Shown: in pieces, positions 25,438 through 34,828 of the stretch
Layout: every line of letters starts with the position of its first letter
Numbering within the stretch: position 1 is the stretch's first letter
From: Myxococcales bacterium
GTDB taxonomy: Bacteria > Myxococcota_A > UBA9042 > JABWCM01
DNA: 64,000 nt
Assembly: GCA_013360285.1 (NCBI GenBank)
Contig: JABWCM010000003.1
Location: 1 to 64,000 of the forward strand
Reading direction: 5' to 3'
The notes under the pieces: model-generated
Database searches by the model: none
The model's input: only the letters and a program-made list of their open reading frames with translations
Told to the model about the DNA's origin: nothing
Position numbers and translations under genes: made by a program

Positions 25438-27414
25438 TTAGTCCTCCAGAGCGGTAATGAGTTCGGTCACCTGTTGCTCAAGCATCGTTGTTTCCGCTTC
25501 GAGAACAGAAAAAACGGCGCCGAAAGATTCTACGGCGGCTTCGATTTTTGCGTCTTGCAAAGCCTGTTTCACCTCTGGATCGACGACTCGATCACGTAAC
25601 TTAAGCAGCGGTTGAACGGAGTTCTGTATATCGCGTACAAACATATTCAATGTGCTTAAATTAGCGTGCAAAGAATCCGTCCCCAGTCGCAAATCGTCGC
25701 ATTGACTGCGTAGTTCTGCTCTTAATTTAGTAACTTCCGCAGCATCAACCACCGGTTGTGCCGTGGCGGCTGCAAGCTGGGATCGTGCGTCGGATAACTT
25801 TTCCTGTAATTGCTCCAACTGTCGCCGCGTAGACGACAATTCATTGTTGAGCCGATGGAATGATTCGGGGGGGAACTCCTGCATCGAAGTCCGAACCTCT
25901 TCCAATTCGGCGACAATTCGATCCTTGTCGCGGGTCTCAGCGGCCAGTTCCCGCTTTGCTTCCTTGAGTTTTTGCTCGGCCGCCTTGAGAGCCTCGTTCT
26001 TTTGCAGCAGATACTCGTCATTTTCGTCAAGTTTTCGCCTGATTTCTTCGGCTCCCTTGACGGCTTCGTCACGTTCTCTACGCGTTGTCGCGATTTCGTC
26101 GGATAGGCGGTCTACTTCACGGCTTTTGCGAATAAAGTCTTCCACCACTTTGCGACGCTCTTCTTCAAGGTCCGCAAGGCCCACGCCCATTCGAATCTGT
26201 TTTATCTCTCGGTCTTTTTCTTCCAGATCGCGTCGCAGTTGAGCGACAATATTATCTTTTTCTTCATTCACTTCCCGCAGGTGATTACACATTCGTTCCA
26301 GTTTTGTCAGTTCGCCACCGTCGCGGTTAAAGTCGCTCTGCAATTGGCGGATTTCTTCCCTCGCTTCGTTGAGTTCATACTCCGTTTCTGTGATTTGGTC
26401 GTTGAGCTGGTCGATTTGTCGATCTTTCTCGGAAATGCGGCGTTTCAAATCGCGCATCAACGCGTCGCTGTCCGTAGACAATCCGCGTACCGACTTTAGC
26501 TCGTCCTCGAGCAAATCCATCTTACGCTGAAGGTCCTCGATATGGTCCTCACGTTGTACCAACTGCTCCCGCAGTTCTTCGACCCGTGTTTTTGATCGGT
26601 CGAGCTCCTCTCGTGTCTGCCGAAAGGTTTTGGTTACCGATTCCAATTGCACGCTGTATCCGGTTCCTCGTTCCTCCGACTCCTTCAGTTTGGTTTTCAA
26701 CTCTTCAAGCTGGGCTTTTGTTTCGTCAAGTTGTGCTTTGAACCCATCCCGTTCGGCTGTGACGGTCTTTAGCTGTTTCGCTTGGTCATTTTCTTTCGGT
26801 TTCTGGCCCGATGTCGCCCTTCGTTGCAATTCATCGCGTTCGGATTCGGTCTTTCGCAGGAGATCGGCCAGTTCCTGCATCTGCTGTTCCATTCCGGCAT
26901 TTGCGTTCTGCTGCGATTTGCCGCTGCGTGCATTGTCCTGTGGTTTGTTGGAGACGTCTTTTTGAGCCGGTCTTGTCGAATCCTTCCATCCGGCTTTGTC
27001 AGAAGATGCTTCGCTGGTGTTTTCTGTCGGTTTTGCGGCCGGTCGTTCCGACGTTGATGGCGCGTTGTCGGCTTCTGAGCGCACCACTTTCAGTTTTGGC
27101 GCATCCGCTTTTTCGTCGAGAAATCGCAGCAACATTTCGCCGCATTTGATTTCGTCGCCGTTGCTGACCGGAGTCGGGCTGGATATTCGTTGGTTGTTGA
27201 CCCAGGTCCCGTTGGCGCTGTTGTTGTCTTCCACCATGAACCGATTGTTGCGCCAACTGATCACGCAGTGTTTGCGTGACACAGACAGGTCTCCAAATCG
27301 GATCGTCGCCTGTTCGACACGCCCGACCAGCACTTGGTCGCCGTTTTTCGTAACGGACACTTCCTTGTCTTGGCCATCTTCGCTTCTGTAAACGATTCGC
27401 GCCACTCTGCTCAC
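25438..27414 (-). CDS. FHA-domain protein with long coiled coil
   Basis: A 658-residue cytoplasmic protein. Residues about 5-105 form an FHA phosphothreonine-binding domain: VLVGRVEQATIRFGDLSVSRKHCVI contains the GR and SRKH signatures, and VEDNNSANGTWVNNQRI the NGT loop. A low-complexity Ser/Ala/Pro/Lys linker (about 105-175) leads into some 400 residues of heptad-rich coiled coil (e.g. DHIEDLQRKMDLLEDELKSV). A C-terminal helical bundle without heptads (about 590-658) follows. It probably docks onto a phosphorylated partner and acts as a long scaffold; no kinase gene is in the window. It is the first gene of the cassette with the Ycf46-like ATPase. The start at 27414 is supported by MSRVARIVYRSEDG matching FHA N-termini. 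Confidence 0.9.
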   Translation of the reverse strand: MSRVARIVYRSEDGQDKEVSVTKNGDQVLVGRVEQATIRFGDLSVSRKHCVISWRNNRFMVEDNNSANGTWVNNQRISSPTPVSNGDEIKCGEMLLRFLDEKADAPKLKVVRSEADNAPSTSERPAAKPTENTSEASSDKAGWKDSTRPAQKDVSNKPQDNARSGKSQQNANAGMEQQMQELADLLRKTESERDELQRRATSGQKPKENDQAKQLKTVTAERDGFKAQLDETKAQLEELKTKLKESEERGTGYSVQLESVTKTFRQTREELDRSKTRVEELREQLVQREDHIEDLQRKMDLLEDELKSVRGLSTDSDALMRDLKRRISEKDRQIDQLNDQITETEYELNEAREEIRQLQSDFNRDGGELTKLERMCNHLREVNEEKDNIVAQLRRDLEEKDREIKQIRMGVGLADLEEERRKVVEDFIRKSREVDRLSDEIATTRRERDEAVKGAEEIRRKLDENDEYLLQKNEALKAAEQKLKEAKRELAAETRDKDRIVAELEEVRTSMQEFPPESFHRLNNELSSTRRQLEQLQEKLSDARSQLAAATAQPVVDAAEVTKLRAELRSQCDDLRLGTDSLHANLSTLNMFVRDIQNSVQPLLKLRDRVVDPEVKQALQDAKIEAAVESFGAVFSVLEAETTMLEQQVTELITALED

Positions 27415-27567
27415 CCACGTTGCGGCTTAGATCCTACGGTTCCGTTTGCTTCAAAAGCAACACGTTAAGGACGTCGATGGTAACAGAACCCTAATTTGCA
27501 AGTCCAGCGGCGTATGAACACCTGTCATGCTGATCTGACGTTGCCTGGACCAACAATGGTCTCCGCA

Positions 27568-28248
27568 TCACGGTTGTTGTGGTTGATCGGAATTTACCGC
27601 CCGGCATTCAGCCCGATCATTTAATTCCGACAGCGGAAAAATCTTATACTCCCGCAGTTGGGTTTCTTCGGTTGCGTCGTGTTGATCGATGGTGAGGATG
27701 ATTCGCGAGTGAGCCAGGTCCAGCGCGACACCCGCCAATTGATTTTTTCCACCGATGCCCCCGGCCTCAACCCACGGTCCACCAGATTGTCCCGCGATGG
27801 TCTTGACATATCGAGTATCCGTAGTTAACCCCAGCTCACATTGATACCCAGGGATACTAAATTGATTGTCACTCTTAAATTCTGCCACCGTTAGTCCGTG
27901 AAAACCGCGCTTTGTTAACTCCCTCAAGATCTTAGTTAACGCCGCATCTTTCCCCCTACCTTCCGTATGTGCGGACAGCGGCCAGGCTTTGTACAGTCGC
28001 CGGTCTTTTGTTCCCTTGATTTCGATCGAGTACTGCCCACGAATTTTGTTAAAACATGCCATTTTAACACCGTCGGCGGTTATTCCGAAACATCCTCGGA
28101 GCGAACCATCAGAAAGGTTCAATAAATCAATCTGATCGGTTCCAAATGTCGTACTTGGGAAAAATATGGCAAGTATGAGCAGAACAGCAATCCATGGCCG
28201 CCACCTACATAAAATCCATGTTTGGGGCGGTGTGGCAATCGGTTTCAT
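27568..28248 (-). CDS. Exported protein, function unknown
   Basis: A 226-residue protein with a basic N-terminus and a hydrophobic segment (PWIAVLLILAIFFPSTTFG) forming a Sec signal peptide, probably cut after FG near residue 36. The mature region is beta-rich, with conserved-looking Cys (LRGCFG, KMACF, YQCELG, AECRAV) that could make two disulfides. It has no motif I recognise. A promoter would lie in the 126 bases shared with the divergent zinc-finger protein gene. It is separated by 150 bases from the FHA gene downstream on the same strand, so it could still be the first gene of that transcript, though its exported nature argues against a shared job. Confidence 0.65.
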   Translation of the reverse strand: MKPIATPPQTWILCRWRPWIAVLLILAIFFPSTTFGTDQIDLLNLSDGSLRGCFGITADGVKMACFNKIRGQYSIEIKGTKDRRLYKAWPLSAHTEGRGKDAALTKILRELTKRGFHGLTVAEFKSDNQFSIPGYQCELGLTTDTRYVKTIAGQSGGPWVEAGGIGGKNQLAGVALDLAHSRIILTIDQHDATEETQLREYKIFPLSELNDRAECRAVNSDQPQQP

Positions 28249-28374
28249 TTTGACCTCGTAGCAAATACTTTAAGATATTGACTTAGATGGTGTTTGGGCA
28301 AAAATTGCAGTTTATTTGTTCCGACAATCGCGCACTAATTGGGGGAACTGTGTTTGTAACCAAAGGTTCATACC

Positions 28375-29040
28375 ATGTCGTCGTCGATTTTGACCGTTCA
28401 CATTTCCGGGTCGGCCGTACCCGTTGCCGCGTGCTTAAAACGATATTTTGCGATGCGCGGTTATGCTCCCGTTCCTCGGTCGAGCGATGACCCGCCGGTT
28501 GCAGAATTTGTCGTCATCGCCGCTCCGCCCGGAGGTTATGTTACCATTGTTCCCGATCCACCCGACCAGTGTGAAGATACGGTCGTCGCTTATTTAAGCC
28601 AGCAGCTTCGTTCCCGATCCTACCTTGTTTTGCTGGGCGACGCGTCGGCAATGGCGAAACGTTTTGATTCCGGCACAGAAACTGCTTCGGCCACTTTGAC
28701 CCCAAACGATTTTGTTTCGACAGGTGATCCGTCTTTGGGCGCACTCCTGAAATCCCCTAACGGCCCCCAAGCCGGCCTCGAAACTCTTGGCTTACGTTAT
28801 CTTACTTTGGGTACGGTGGATCCCAAAAGTGTGATTCGGCTCGGCTTTGCGGCGACGGGTCGCCGTGCCGCGGGTGCTCTCGTGATCGATCCGTTGTTGC
28901 AATGCCCCTTCTGTAGACATCCGATGATAGAACGGGTTGGGCCACGAGGTCGTTTTTTTGGTTGCAGCCAATTTCCATCCTGCAAAGGGATGCTTACCGA
29001 AGCTCAGGCCAACAAACAACGGAAGGTCTCAGGTTTGTGA
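28375..29040 (+). CDS. Protein with C-terminal topoisomerase-type C4 zinc finger
   Basis: A 221-residue protein. The last 50 residues match the C4 zinc finger found at the C-terminus of bacterial topoisomerase I: CPFCRHPMIERVGPRGRFFGCSQFPSCKGML, with Cys at all four ligand positions. The N-terminal 170 residues are unrecognised, containing a hydrophobic beta/alpha pattern (AEFVVIAAPPGGYVTIV, SYLVLLGDASAMAK) suggestive of a small alpha/beta domain. There is no nuclease or topoisomerase catalytic motif. It may be a DNA- or RNA-binding accessory protein. The start is ATG 28375 with a weak AAAGG; the gene ends five bases before the convergent IgGFc-type gene. Confidence 0.7.
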   Translation: MSSSILTVHISGSAVPVAACLKRYFAMRGYAPVPRSSDDPPVAEFVVIAAPPGGYVTIVPDPPDQCEDTVVAYLSQQLRSRSYLVLLGDASAMAKRFDSGTETASATLTPNDFVSTGDPSLGALLKSPNGPQAGLETLGLRYLTLGTVDPKSVIRLGFAATGRRAAGALVIDPLLQCPFCRHPMIERVGPRGRFFGCSQFPSCKGMLTEAQANKQRKVSGL

Positions 29041-29044
29041 GATT

Positions 29045-31273
29045 TCATTTGTTGAGTTTTTCGAGCGCCATGCCGCCGGGATAACCATAACTGACATCGT
29101 CGTCAAATCCGTACACGACAATTCCGAATTTCTCACCGGCAGTCGATTGAATCGTGTGGACACCGTCGGCGATAGGGAGGCGCGCAGCCGCCCACTGACT
29201 ATTGATTTGGGTCAACGAAATGGGCGTCCCGTTGTCCAGAATAATCGTTGCTCCGACCGGAGCGATTACGTTTAGGTAGTCGAGATAATACTTATTCGGT
29301 ACCAGAAATAGGTATTCATTACGGAATTGTTCTACTGGCGCCGCTAAGATAAAAGCCGGGTCTCCAATGGGTTCGCACGACTGATTCGCCACGGCACAGA
29401 TATGGCCCGCTGGACAACTGCCGGGTGCGGTATTGGTGCAGATATTCGGCATAAAACACATATTCTGAATCGGTTCGCATGCGGATCCGTTTTTGCAACC
29501 TGTTTGGCAATCGCCGTTGATTTCGAAGCTCGATGCCAGGTATTGACCCACCAGGATCGGTTTGGTTGCATCAATTTGAAAGTCCGCGGTGGATTTCAGT
29601 TCGTAATATTGGCCTTTTTTCAACGGTGGAATCGGCGTTTGCGGTGGGTTGGTAATCACCGTGGTATTGTCTTCAGACGCCAATATCCGCCAGTAATCCG
29701 GCTCCACACCCCGATTGTGGCTACGGCTTGCTACGTACGTTTTCCCCCATGCGCTGACTGGAATCATCTGTTCTTCTAGGTGATCGGCACAACACTGGGT
29801 GCCTGTGATGGCAGCCTCGTGGCCTCCGAACACACCCACAGGCTTGCTCGAAGTTACGCTGGAGCCGGTCAAATCCGCGACTGGTGAATCCGATTCGATG
29901 CTAAGCACCTCGTAGGGTTGGAGAGTCGTCTTGTAACTCTCCCCGGTCTTCAACGCCGGCACACCCACCCCTGCTTTGGTAGGCGCACTGACGGTGACCG
30001 TCACCTCCGTGTCGGAAAAGCCTGCAACTACGGTCAGATAACCGCGATAACTCACGTCGGTCTGACGCCGTGTCATGACCAGGTACTCTGTGCCCCAGGT
30101 ATTGGACGGAAACAAAACACTTGCGTCGTTGGAAAACACCCCCACGTTTTCAAGGGGATTGAATTGATATGCCACAATCGGTGCCGTTGCTGCCACCCTC
30201 CAAGCCCGTGCGGCTTTCATCGATCCATTCACGTTGTGTGGTGGCAGGTTAAAAATATGGAGCCCACCCGCTGGAACCCAAGCGGTCGCCTGCGGGGCAC
30301 CGGCATCCTCCTTACGAATGGTTACTTCCGCATCCGATGTACTCGTATTGCTCACGACGATGGCATACTGGGCATTATCTGCACCCGGTACGTCCGCAGA
30401 ACCCGAAGCATTGTCGAGATCCACCGCCCAATAGTCACATCCAACGTTGGTGTTGAATTTAATATCTCCAGAACACAGCGACTGACATTTTCCGGCGATG
30501 CACGCCTGCCCGGCGCTGCAGGTTGCAACAAATTCCCAACCAGACCCGTCACCTTTGCATTTGTATCCGTCTTTCCCCTCACATTTACCTGTTCCTGGGT
30601 AACATAACAAACATTGACCGTCGAAACATTGAGCCAGTTCGGCACAGTCTTCAATGACTTGATATTCAGAACCGTCTTCGGTGCATTGAACGGCGTCTCC
30701 GTCTTTACACGCTTTTGTTCCCGGAATACATCCGGTACATTTTCCGCTCTGACATGTTCCAGGGGAACAATCGAACAGATCAAAGCCGGTTCCGTCTGCG
30801 TTGCACGACTGCACGGCATTCGCATTGCAGGTTTCGCTGTTCGGTTCACACAGCTTGGGTTGACACAATCCGGATTTACACATTTCGCCTGATTTACAGT
30901 CGGTCGAAGACGTACATTGACCACAGGTGCCCGATGGCAAACAAATTGCCATATCGGGTGGGCAATCGCCGTCGGTACCGCATGACGTCAGCACCATATC
31001 CAACGGGTCAACGATGTCTTGTGCAGGTGTGCTGTCACCGCCATTCAGTCCGTCGGTTTGTGGATTGCCGCCGATCCAGCCGGAAGAGTCGTTTGGGTCA
31101 TCTGGCGCGCCCCCGGTATCCGGCGTACCTACCTGTGGGTTTGTCGTCCAGCCGTTATCCTCGGCACGATCCGGGGTGGAACATGACGGGATATGGCTTA
31201 GAAGGGCCATCATTCCAAACAGCATTGTCGACAGTCGAGACGCCACAAACCAGTGGCCAAATGGATACCGCAT
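29045..31273 (-). CDS. IgGFc-binding-type surface protein with Cys-rich stalk
   Basis: A 742-residue probable lipoprotein (hydrophobic N-terminus to LLSHIPSC). Regions: Asp/Gly/Pro-rich linker (about 32-90), a stalk with about six Cys-rich units of the CPPDMAICLPSGTCGQC and CSPGTCQSGKCTGC types (about 95-265), then a large beta domain (about 270-740). This last resembles the IgGFc-binding N-terminal family known from FCGBP and many deltaproteobacterial proteins: WVPAGGLHIFNLPP, APIVAYQFNPLENVGVFSNDASVLFPS, GKTYVASRSHNRGVEPDYWRILA. A Cys-knot insert (CQTGCKNGSACEP...) interrupts it. In bacteria the ligand is unknown; adhesion or prey/matrix contact is plausible. Weak AGG ribosome site. Transcribed divergently from the small lipoprotein at 31478. 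Confidence 0.8.
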   Translation of the reverse strand: MRYPFGHWFVASRLSTMLFGMMALLSHIPSCSTPDRAEDNGWTTNPQVGTPDTGGAPDDPNDSSGWIGGNPQTDGLNGGDSTPAQDIVDPLDMVLTSCGTDGDCPPDMAICLPSGTCGQCTSSTDCKSGEMCKSGLCQPKLCEPNSETCNANAVQSCNADGTGFDLFDCSPGTCQSGKCTGCIPGTKACKDGDAVQCTEDGSEYQVIEDCAELAQCFDGQCLLCYPGTGKCEGKDGYKCKGDGSGWEFVATCSAGQACIAGKCQSLCSGDIKFNTNVGCDYWAVDLDNASGSADVPGADNAQYAIVVSNTSTSDAEVTIRKEDAGAPQATAWVPAGGLHIFNLPPHNVNGSMKAARAWRVAATAPIVAYQFNPLENVGVFSNDASVLFPSNTWGTEYLVMTRRQTDVSYRGYLTVVAGFSDTEVTVTVSAPTKAGVGVPALKTGESYKTTLQPYEVLSIESDSPVADLTGSSVTSSKPVGVFGGHEAAITGTQCCADHLEEQMIPVSAWGKTYVASRSHNRGVEPDYWRILASEDNTTVITNPPQTPIPPLKKGQYYELKSTADFQIDATKPILVGQYLASSFEINGDCQTGCKNGSACEPIQNMCFMPNICTNTAPGSCPAGHICAVANQSCEPIGDPAFILAAPVEQFRNEYLFLVPNKYYLDYLNVIAPVGATIILDNGTPISLTQINSQWAAARLPIADGVHTIQSTAGEKFGIVVYGFDDDVSYGYPGGMALEKLNK

Positions 31274-31477
31274 TTTGTTTACCTACAACGATAGACGCGC
31301 TCGCTTAGCGCGTGGGCAGAGTGTAACAGGTTCGTGTTTTCGAATCGACGGCGTTTTTACGTCCGGTCGGCCGGGAATGTCCGGAAGGCTCCGGCGCTTG
31401 CTTCCTCAACGGCGAGGGATCTACAATGCTGCCCATTTCGAGGTCCCCTTTGGATATTCGTGAGAGAAGGAGTGATG

Positions 31478-32035
31478 ATGATGGTGGTTGAATTCTGGAA
31501 AAAAATGGTGCCGATGTTGTTGTTGTTTATGGCCGGTCTGTTCGCCGGTTGTCCCGATGAAGGCGCATCCAACAGTTGTTTGACCGGTTATTATACCGAC
31601 CCCCAGGCCATTGATCCGAACGCCTGCATTATTTGTCAGGTCGGCACGCCGGGTTATGATGCCTACGAAAAGGCAAAAAACAACCAGGTGGTAGGTGGAA
31701 ATAATGACGATGCATTCGGGTTTGACACCGTGGTTGCGGCTTTGACCTCGTCGGAGTCGGAATATGTGCAGACAACTGGTGCATTGGACAACCCCGGGGT
31801 TTCAACAGCCTGCAATCCGACTTGCGGACCGGGATTTTATTGTTGTGCGCTTGGTTCCGGACCGATGTGTGTGTCCGGCACTTGCCTCAACAGCAGCGGT
31901 GGGTGTCGTGGAAACAATACAACCGGCGGAGGCAACACTGGCGGCGGCAATCTGCTCCCTGACACCTCGTCGACCGGTGGTGACGACATCGTAGTGCCCG
32001 AAGACGATGATTCCGCCGAGCCCAGCATCGACTAA
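31478..32035 (+). CDS. Small Cys-rich lipoprotein with acidic tail
   Basis: A lipoprotein of about 185 residues: signal peptide with lipobox LFAGC, then a compact region with CLTGYYTDPQAIDPNACIICQVGTPGYDAYEKAKN, and a Cys-rich motif (CNPTCGPGFYCCALGSGPMCVSGTC). It ends in a Gly/Asn/Thr linker and acidic tail (VPEDDDSAEPSID). The start is ambiguous: GTG and three ATGs follow each other behind GAAGGAG, and I take the second ATG (31478) by spacing. The ORF track start (31334) lies far upstream. Function unknown. The 204-base gap to the divergent IgGFc-type gene must hold both promoters; I see no obvious motif there. Confidence 0.7.
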   Translation: MMVVEFWKKMVPMLLLFMAGLFAGCPDEGASNSCLTGYYTDPQAIDPNACIICQVGTPGYDAYEKAKNNQVVGGNNDDAFGFDTVVAALTSSESEYVQTTGALDNPGVSTACNPTCGPGFYCCALGSGPMCVSGTCLNSSGGCRGNNTTGGGNTGGGNLLPDTSSTGGDDIVVPEDDDSAEPSID

Positions 32036-32151
32036 CATCCAGACCCCTCGCCGGCACGCCCGTTTTCTTATCCACTTTCGTTTAGATGGTGTTTGATACC
32101 GTGCCCGTGCGGCCCATGTCTGGGTCCGGTCACCAACAATCGAGGTGTTGG

Positions 32152-33771
32152 ATGCGTAAAAACGACGCTCAGCGCGTTTCTGTGGAAGTAACAAGCCGTG
32201 TTCTTGCTCAAAACGTTCAAATGGCCCGGCAATCTGGCGGGATGCCGCTCGAAAACCTGCTCAACGATACATTATACAACGAACGAAAACGCCTTGAACG
32301 CGAACCATCCTCATCGGTGCGAGATCATGACATTGCGTTTTGGAACGAGGTCAGCAAAACACTAGGTCGAGCCTCGGAAGAACAGGTCAAAGATCTCGCG
32401 AGACGGGTCATTGAGCGTTATGTTTTCGAGATCATGGGTGAATTTGATGAGACCTTTTATCGATTGACCACCAAGATATTGCCGATGGGGTTGGTGGCGT
32501 TGCTCAACGGGGTATCGCCCAGACGTCTACTGGGTGGCGCAAAAGCATTTCCCCGGGTTGAAGACTCGATCCGGGTCGAAGGCGAGATTACGACAATCAA
32601 AAATCTTGCCAATCGTGGCACTGTGATATTGGTGCCAACCCATTTGTCGCATACCGACAGTGTGTTGGTTGGTTGGGCGTTGTATCATCTTGGTTTACCG
32701 CCATTTTTGTACGGCGCCGGTCTCAATCTGTTCGCCAACCCCGTGATGGGCTTTTTTATGAGCAATCTAGGGGCTTATAAGGTGGATCGAAAAAAGAACA
32801 ATCTGCTCTACAAACAAGTGCTCAAAACCTATGCCACAGTTGCGCTGGAACTGGGATATCACAATTTGTTTTTTCCCGGAGGCACTCGATCACGGTCCGG
32901 TGAGGTGGAACGCCATCTTAAATTAGGTCTTGTAAGCACTGGACTGCTTGCATATATCCGTAACTTACAGGCAGGTAAGACCAACCCCAATATTTATATC
33001 GTGCCGGCAACCATCAACTATCCTCTTGTGCTCGAAGCCGAAACCTTAATCGACGATCACTTAAAGGAAGAAGGTAAAGCCCGTTATATCATCACCGACG
33101 ACGAGTTTTCTCAGCCTGAGCGGGTCTGGACCTTTTTCCGCAACACGATGCAGCTTGAGGCACGAATTCATTTGCGTGTTTGTGAGCCGTTCGATGTGTT
33201 TGGCAATCCCGTGGATTCCGATGGCAACAGCCGTGATTGGCGGGGACGGATCATCGATCCGTCGCGGTATGTCATGAAAAATGACCGGCCCCAGGTTTCG
33301 GCACAACGGGATGAACAGTTCACCCGGGAGTTGGGCGTGCAGATCGCTGCGTCATATATGCGCAACAACACACTTTTTGCCACTCATGTGCTGGCTTTTG
33401 TGGTTTTTCGCCTTCTGCGTACCGACAATCCGAGTTTGGACCTGTACCGTCTTCTGCGCACCGGCGGCAGCGCCGACAGTCTTGAACTTAATCGGGTATA
33501 TGATGCGGTCGAAATGTTTGTCGCACTTTTAGCGCAAAAAGAAGATGCCAATCAATTACGACTTACGCCGAACTTGCGGCGCCAACCAGCCGACGAGGTT
33601 GTGGCGGAAGCCTTGAAATACTTTGGTACCTATCATTTACATCACGTGTTGGAACGCCGTGGTGATCGCATTTTCCCGACTGATATGAATTTGCTATATT
33701 ACTATCAGAATCGCTTAAGTGGCTACGGGCTGGAGCAACAGCTCGATCTGGCTGTTAGGAGCGCAGCATGA
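32152..33771 (+). CDS. Glycerophosphate/lysophospholipid-type acyltransferase (PlsC/PlsB superfamily)
   Basis: A 539-residue protein with the PlsC/PlsB acyltransferase fold in the middle. The catalytic HX4D motif is THLSHTDSVLVG near residue 163. The glycerol-phosphate-binding region is GAGLNLFANPVMGFFM, the FPEGTRS-like motif is FFPGGTRSRSG near 240, and motif IV is IVPATINYP. Flanking N- and C-terminal regions (1-130, 350-539) are typical of the larger PlsB-type enzymes. It likely transfers an acyl chain to glycerol-3-phosphate or a related acceptor. ATG 32152 follows GAGG at spacing six; the ORF-track start 32086 gives an implausible N-terminus. It overlaps gpsA by four bases (ATGA), which makes the G3P link convincing. 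Confidence 0.85.
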   Translation: MRKNDAQRVSVEVTSRVLAQNVQMARQSGGMPLENLLNDTLYNERKRLEREPSSSVRDHDIAFWNEVSKTLGRASEEQVKDLARRVIERYVFEIMGEFDETFYRLTTKILPMGLVALLNGVSPRRLLGGAKAFPRVEDSIRVEGEITTIKNLANRGTVILVPTHLSHTDSVLVGWALYHLGLPPFLYGAGLNLFANPVMGFFMSNLGAYKVDRKKNNLLYKQVLKTYATVALELGYHNLFFPGGTRSRSGEVERHLKLGLVSTGLLAYIRNLQAGKTNPNIYIVPATINYPLVLEAETLIDDHLKEEGKARYIITDDEFSQPERVWTFFRNTMQLEARIHLRVCEPFDVFGNPVDSDGNSRDWRGRIIDPSRYVMKNDRPQVSAQRDEQFTRELGVQIAASYMRNNTLFATHVLAFVVFRLLRTDNPSLDLYRLLRTGGSADSLELNRVYDAVEMFVALLAQKEDANQLRLTPNLRRQPADEVVAEALKYFGTYHLHHVLERRGDRIFPTDMNLLYYYQNRLSGYGLEQQLDLAVRSAA

Positions 33772-34823
33772 CTACCGCATCGCGCACTTCTGTAGGTGTG
33801 CTTGGGGGTGGCAGTTGGGGCACTACGTTGGCCCATTTGTATGCTTTTGCCGGCAATGAGGTGTTGTTGTGGGTCAGACGCGGAGAGCAGGCAGATGAAA
33901 TCAATTCCGCGCACACCAACACGCGATACCTTCCGGGGTATTCGATACACCCGAACGTCCGTGCAACATTGGACATGGAAGAAGTTGCGAAAGCCTGCGA
34001 TGTGATTGTTGTGTCGGTACCTTCTCATTCGTTGCGGGAAACCGCCTATGAGCTGGGCAATTATGTTGGTGGAGATCAGATTCTGGTCAGCGCGACCAAA
34101 GGGCTTGAACCTGGGACTTTTGCGCGAATGACCGATATCTTACGCCAAGAAACGTGCTGCAAAAAAGTCGGTTCACTTAGTGGTCCCAACCTGGCCCGGG
34201 AAATCATGGATGGACACCCCGCCGCAACGGTGATCGCGTCCGCGTACGACGAAGTGATCGAACGAGGAGCACAAATGCTTGCGTCGTCGGTAATTCGGGT
34301 ATACGGAAACCGCGATGTCGTTGGGGTGGAACTCGCGGGTGCGTTAAAAAATATTTTGGCGATTGCATCGGGATTGGCGACGGGCCTGGGGATGGGAGAC
34401 AACGCCAAGGCATTCATGATTACCCGGGGGCTGGCCGAAGTATCGCGTTTGGCGGTGGCCGCGGGAGCCAATCCGCTGTCATTTAGTGGTCTGGCGGGTG
34501 TGGGAGATGTCATTGCCACCTGTTCAAGCCCATTGTCCAGGAATCATCAAGTGGGTAAGCGTCTTGGAGAGGGCGAGAAGCTTGCCGATATCCTAAAATC
34601 AATGGTGATGGTTGCCGAAGGTGTCAATACCACCAAGGTGGCTATGGAGTACGCCACGACACTCGGTGTAGAACTACCGATTACCGGAGGGGTATATCAG
34701 ATCCTGTTTCATGAGACTCGCCCCATGGAAGTAATCGAAAAGTTAATGGTTCGTCGGGCTACGTACGAAATTGACGGCTCGCCCATTTTGCCGGCGCGGA
34801 TACCAACCCAGCCACCTAGGTAG
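33768..34823 (+). CDS. gpsA: Glycerol-3-phosphate dehydrogenase [NAD(P)+]
   Basis: Cytoplasmic enzyme reducing dihydroxyacetone phosphate to sn-glycerol-3-phosphate for phospholipid synthesis; 351 residues, normal length. The N-terminal nucleotide-binding motif is VGVLGGGSWGTTLAHLYA. LVSATKGLEPGT, SLSGPNLAREI, and VELAGALKNILAIASGLATGLGMGDNAKA carrying the catalytic Lys are family signatures. The Rossmann domain spans about 8-195 and the helical substrate domain the rest. The ATG overlaps the acyltransferase stop by four bases. The pairing acyltransferase-gpsA puts formation of G3P and its acylation in one operon. Confidence 0.96.
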   Translation: MTTASRTSVGVLGGGSWGTTLAHLYAFAGNEVLLWVRRGEQADEINSAHTNTRYLPGYSIHPNVRATLDMEEVAKACDVIVVSVPSHSLRETAYELGNYVGGDQILVSATKGLEPGTFARMTDILRQETCCKKVGSLSGPNLAREIMDGHPAATVIASAYDEVIERGAQMLASSVIRVYGNRDVVGVELAGALKNILAIASGLATGLGMGDNAKAFMITRGLAEVSRLAVAAGANPLSFSGLAGVGDVIATCSSPLSRNHQVGKRLGEGEKLADILKSMVMVAEGVNTTKVAMEYATTLGVELPITGGVYQILFHETRPMEVIEKLMVRRATYEIDGSPILPARIPTQPPR

Positions 34824-34828
34824 TCGAC

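Noticed and set aside
34805-34822. CAGCCACCTAGG at the end of gpsA, matching an end of the palindromic element
   Set aside because: Only about 12 bases match and they lie in the last gpsA codons; no arm or core follows, so chance is the best explanation.
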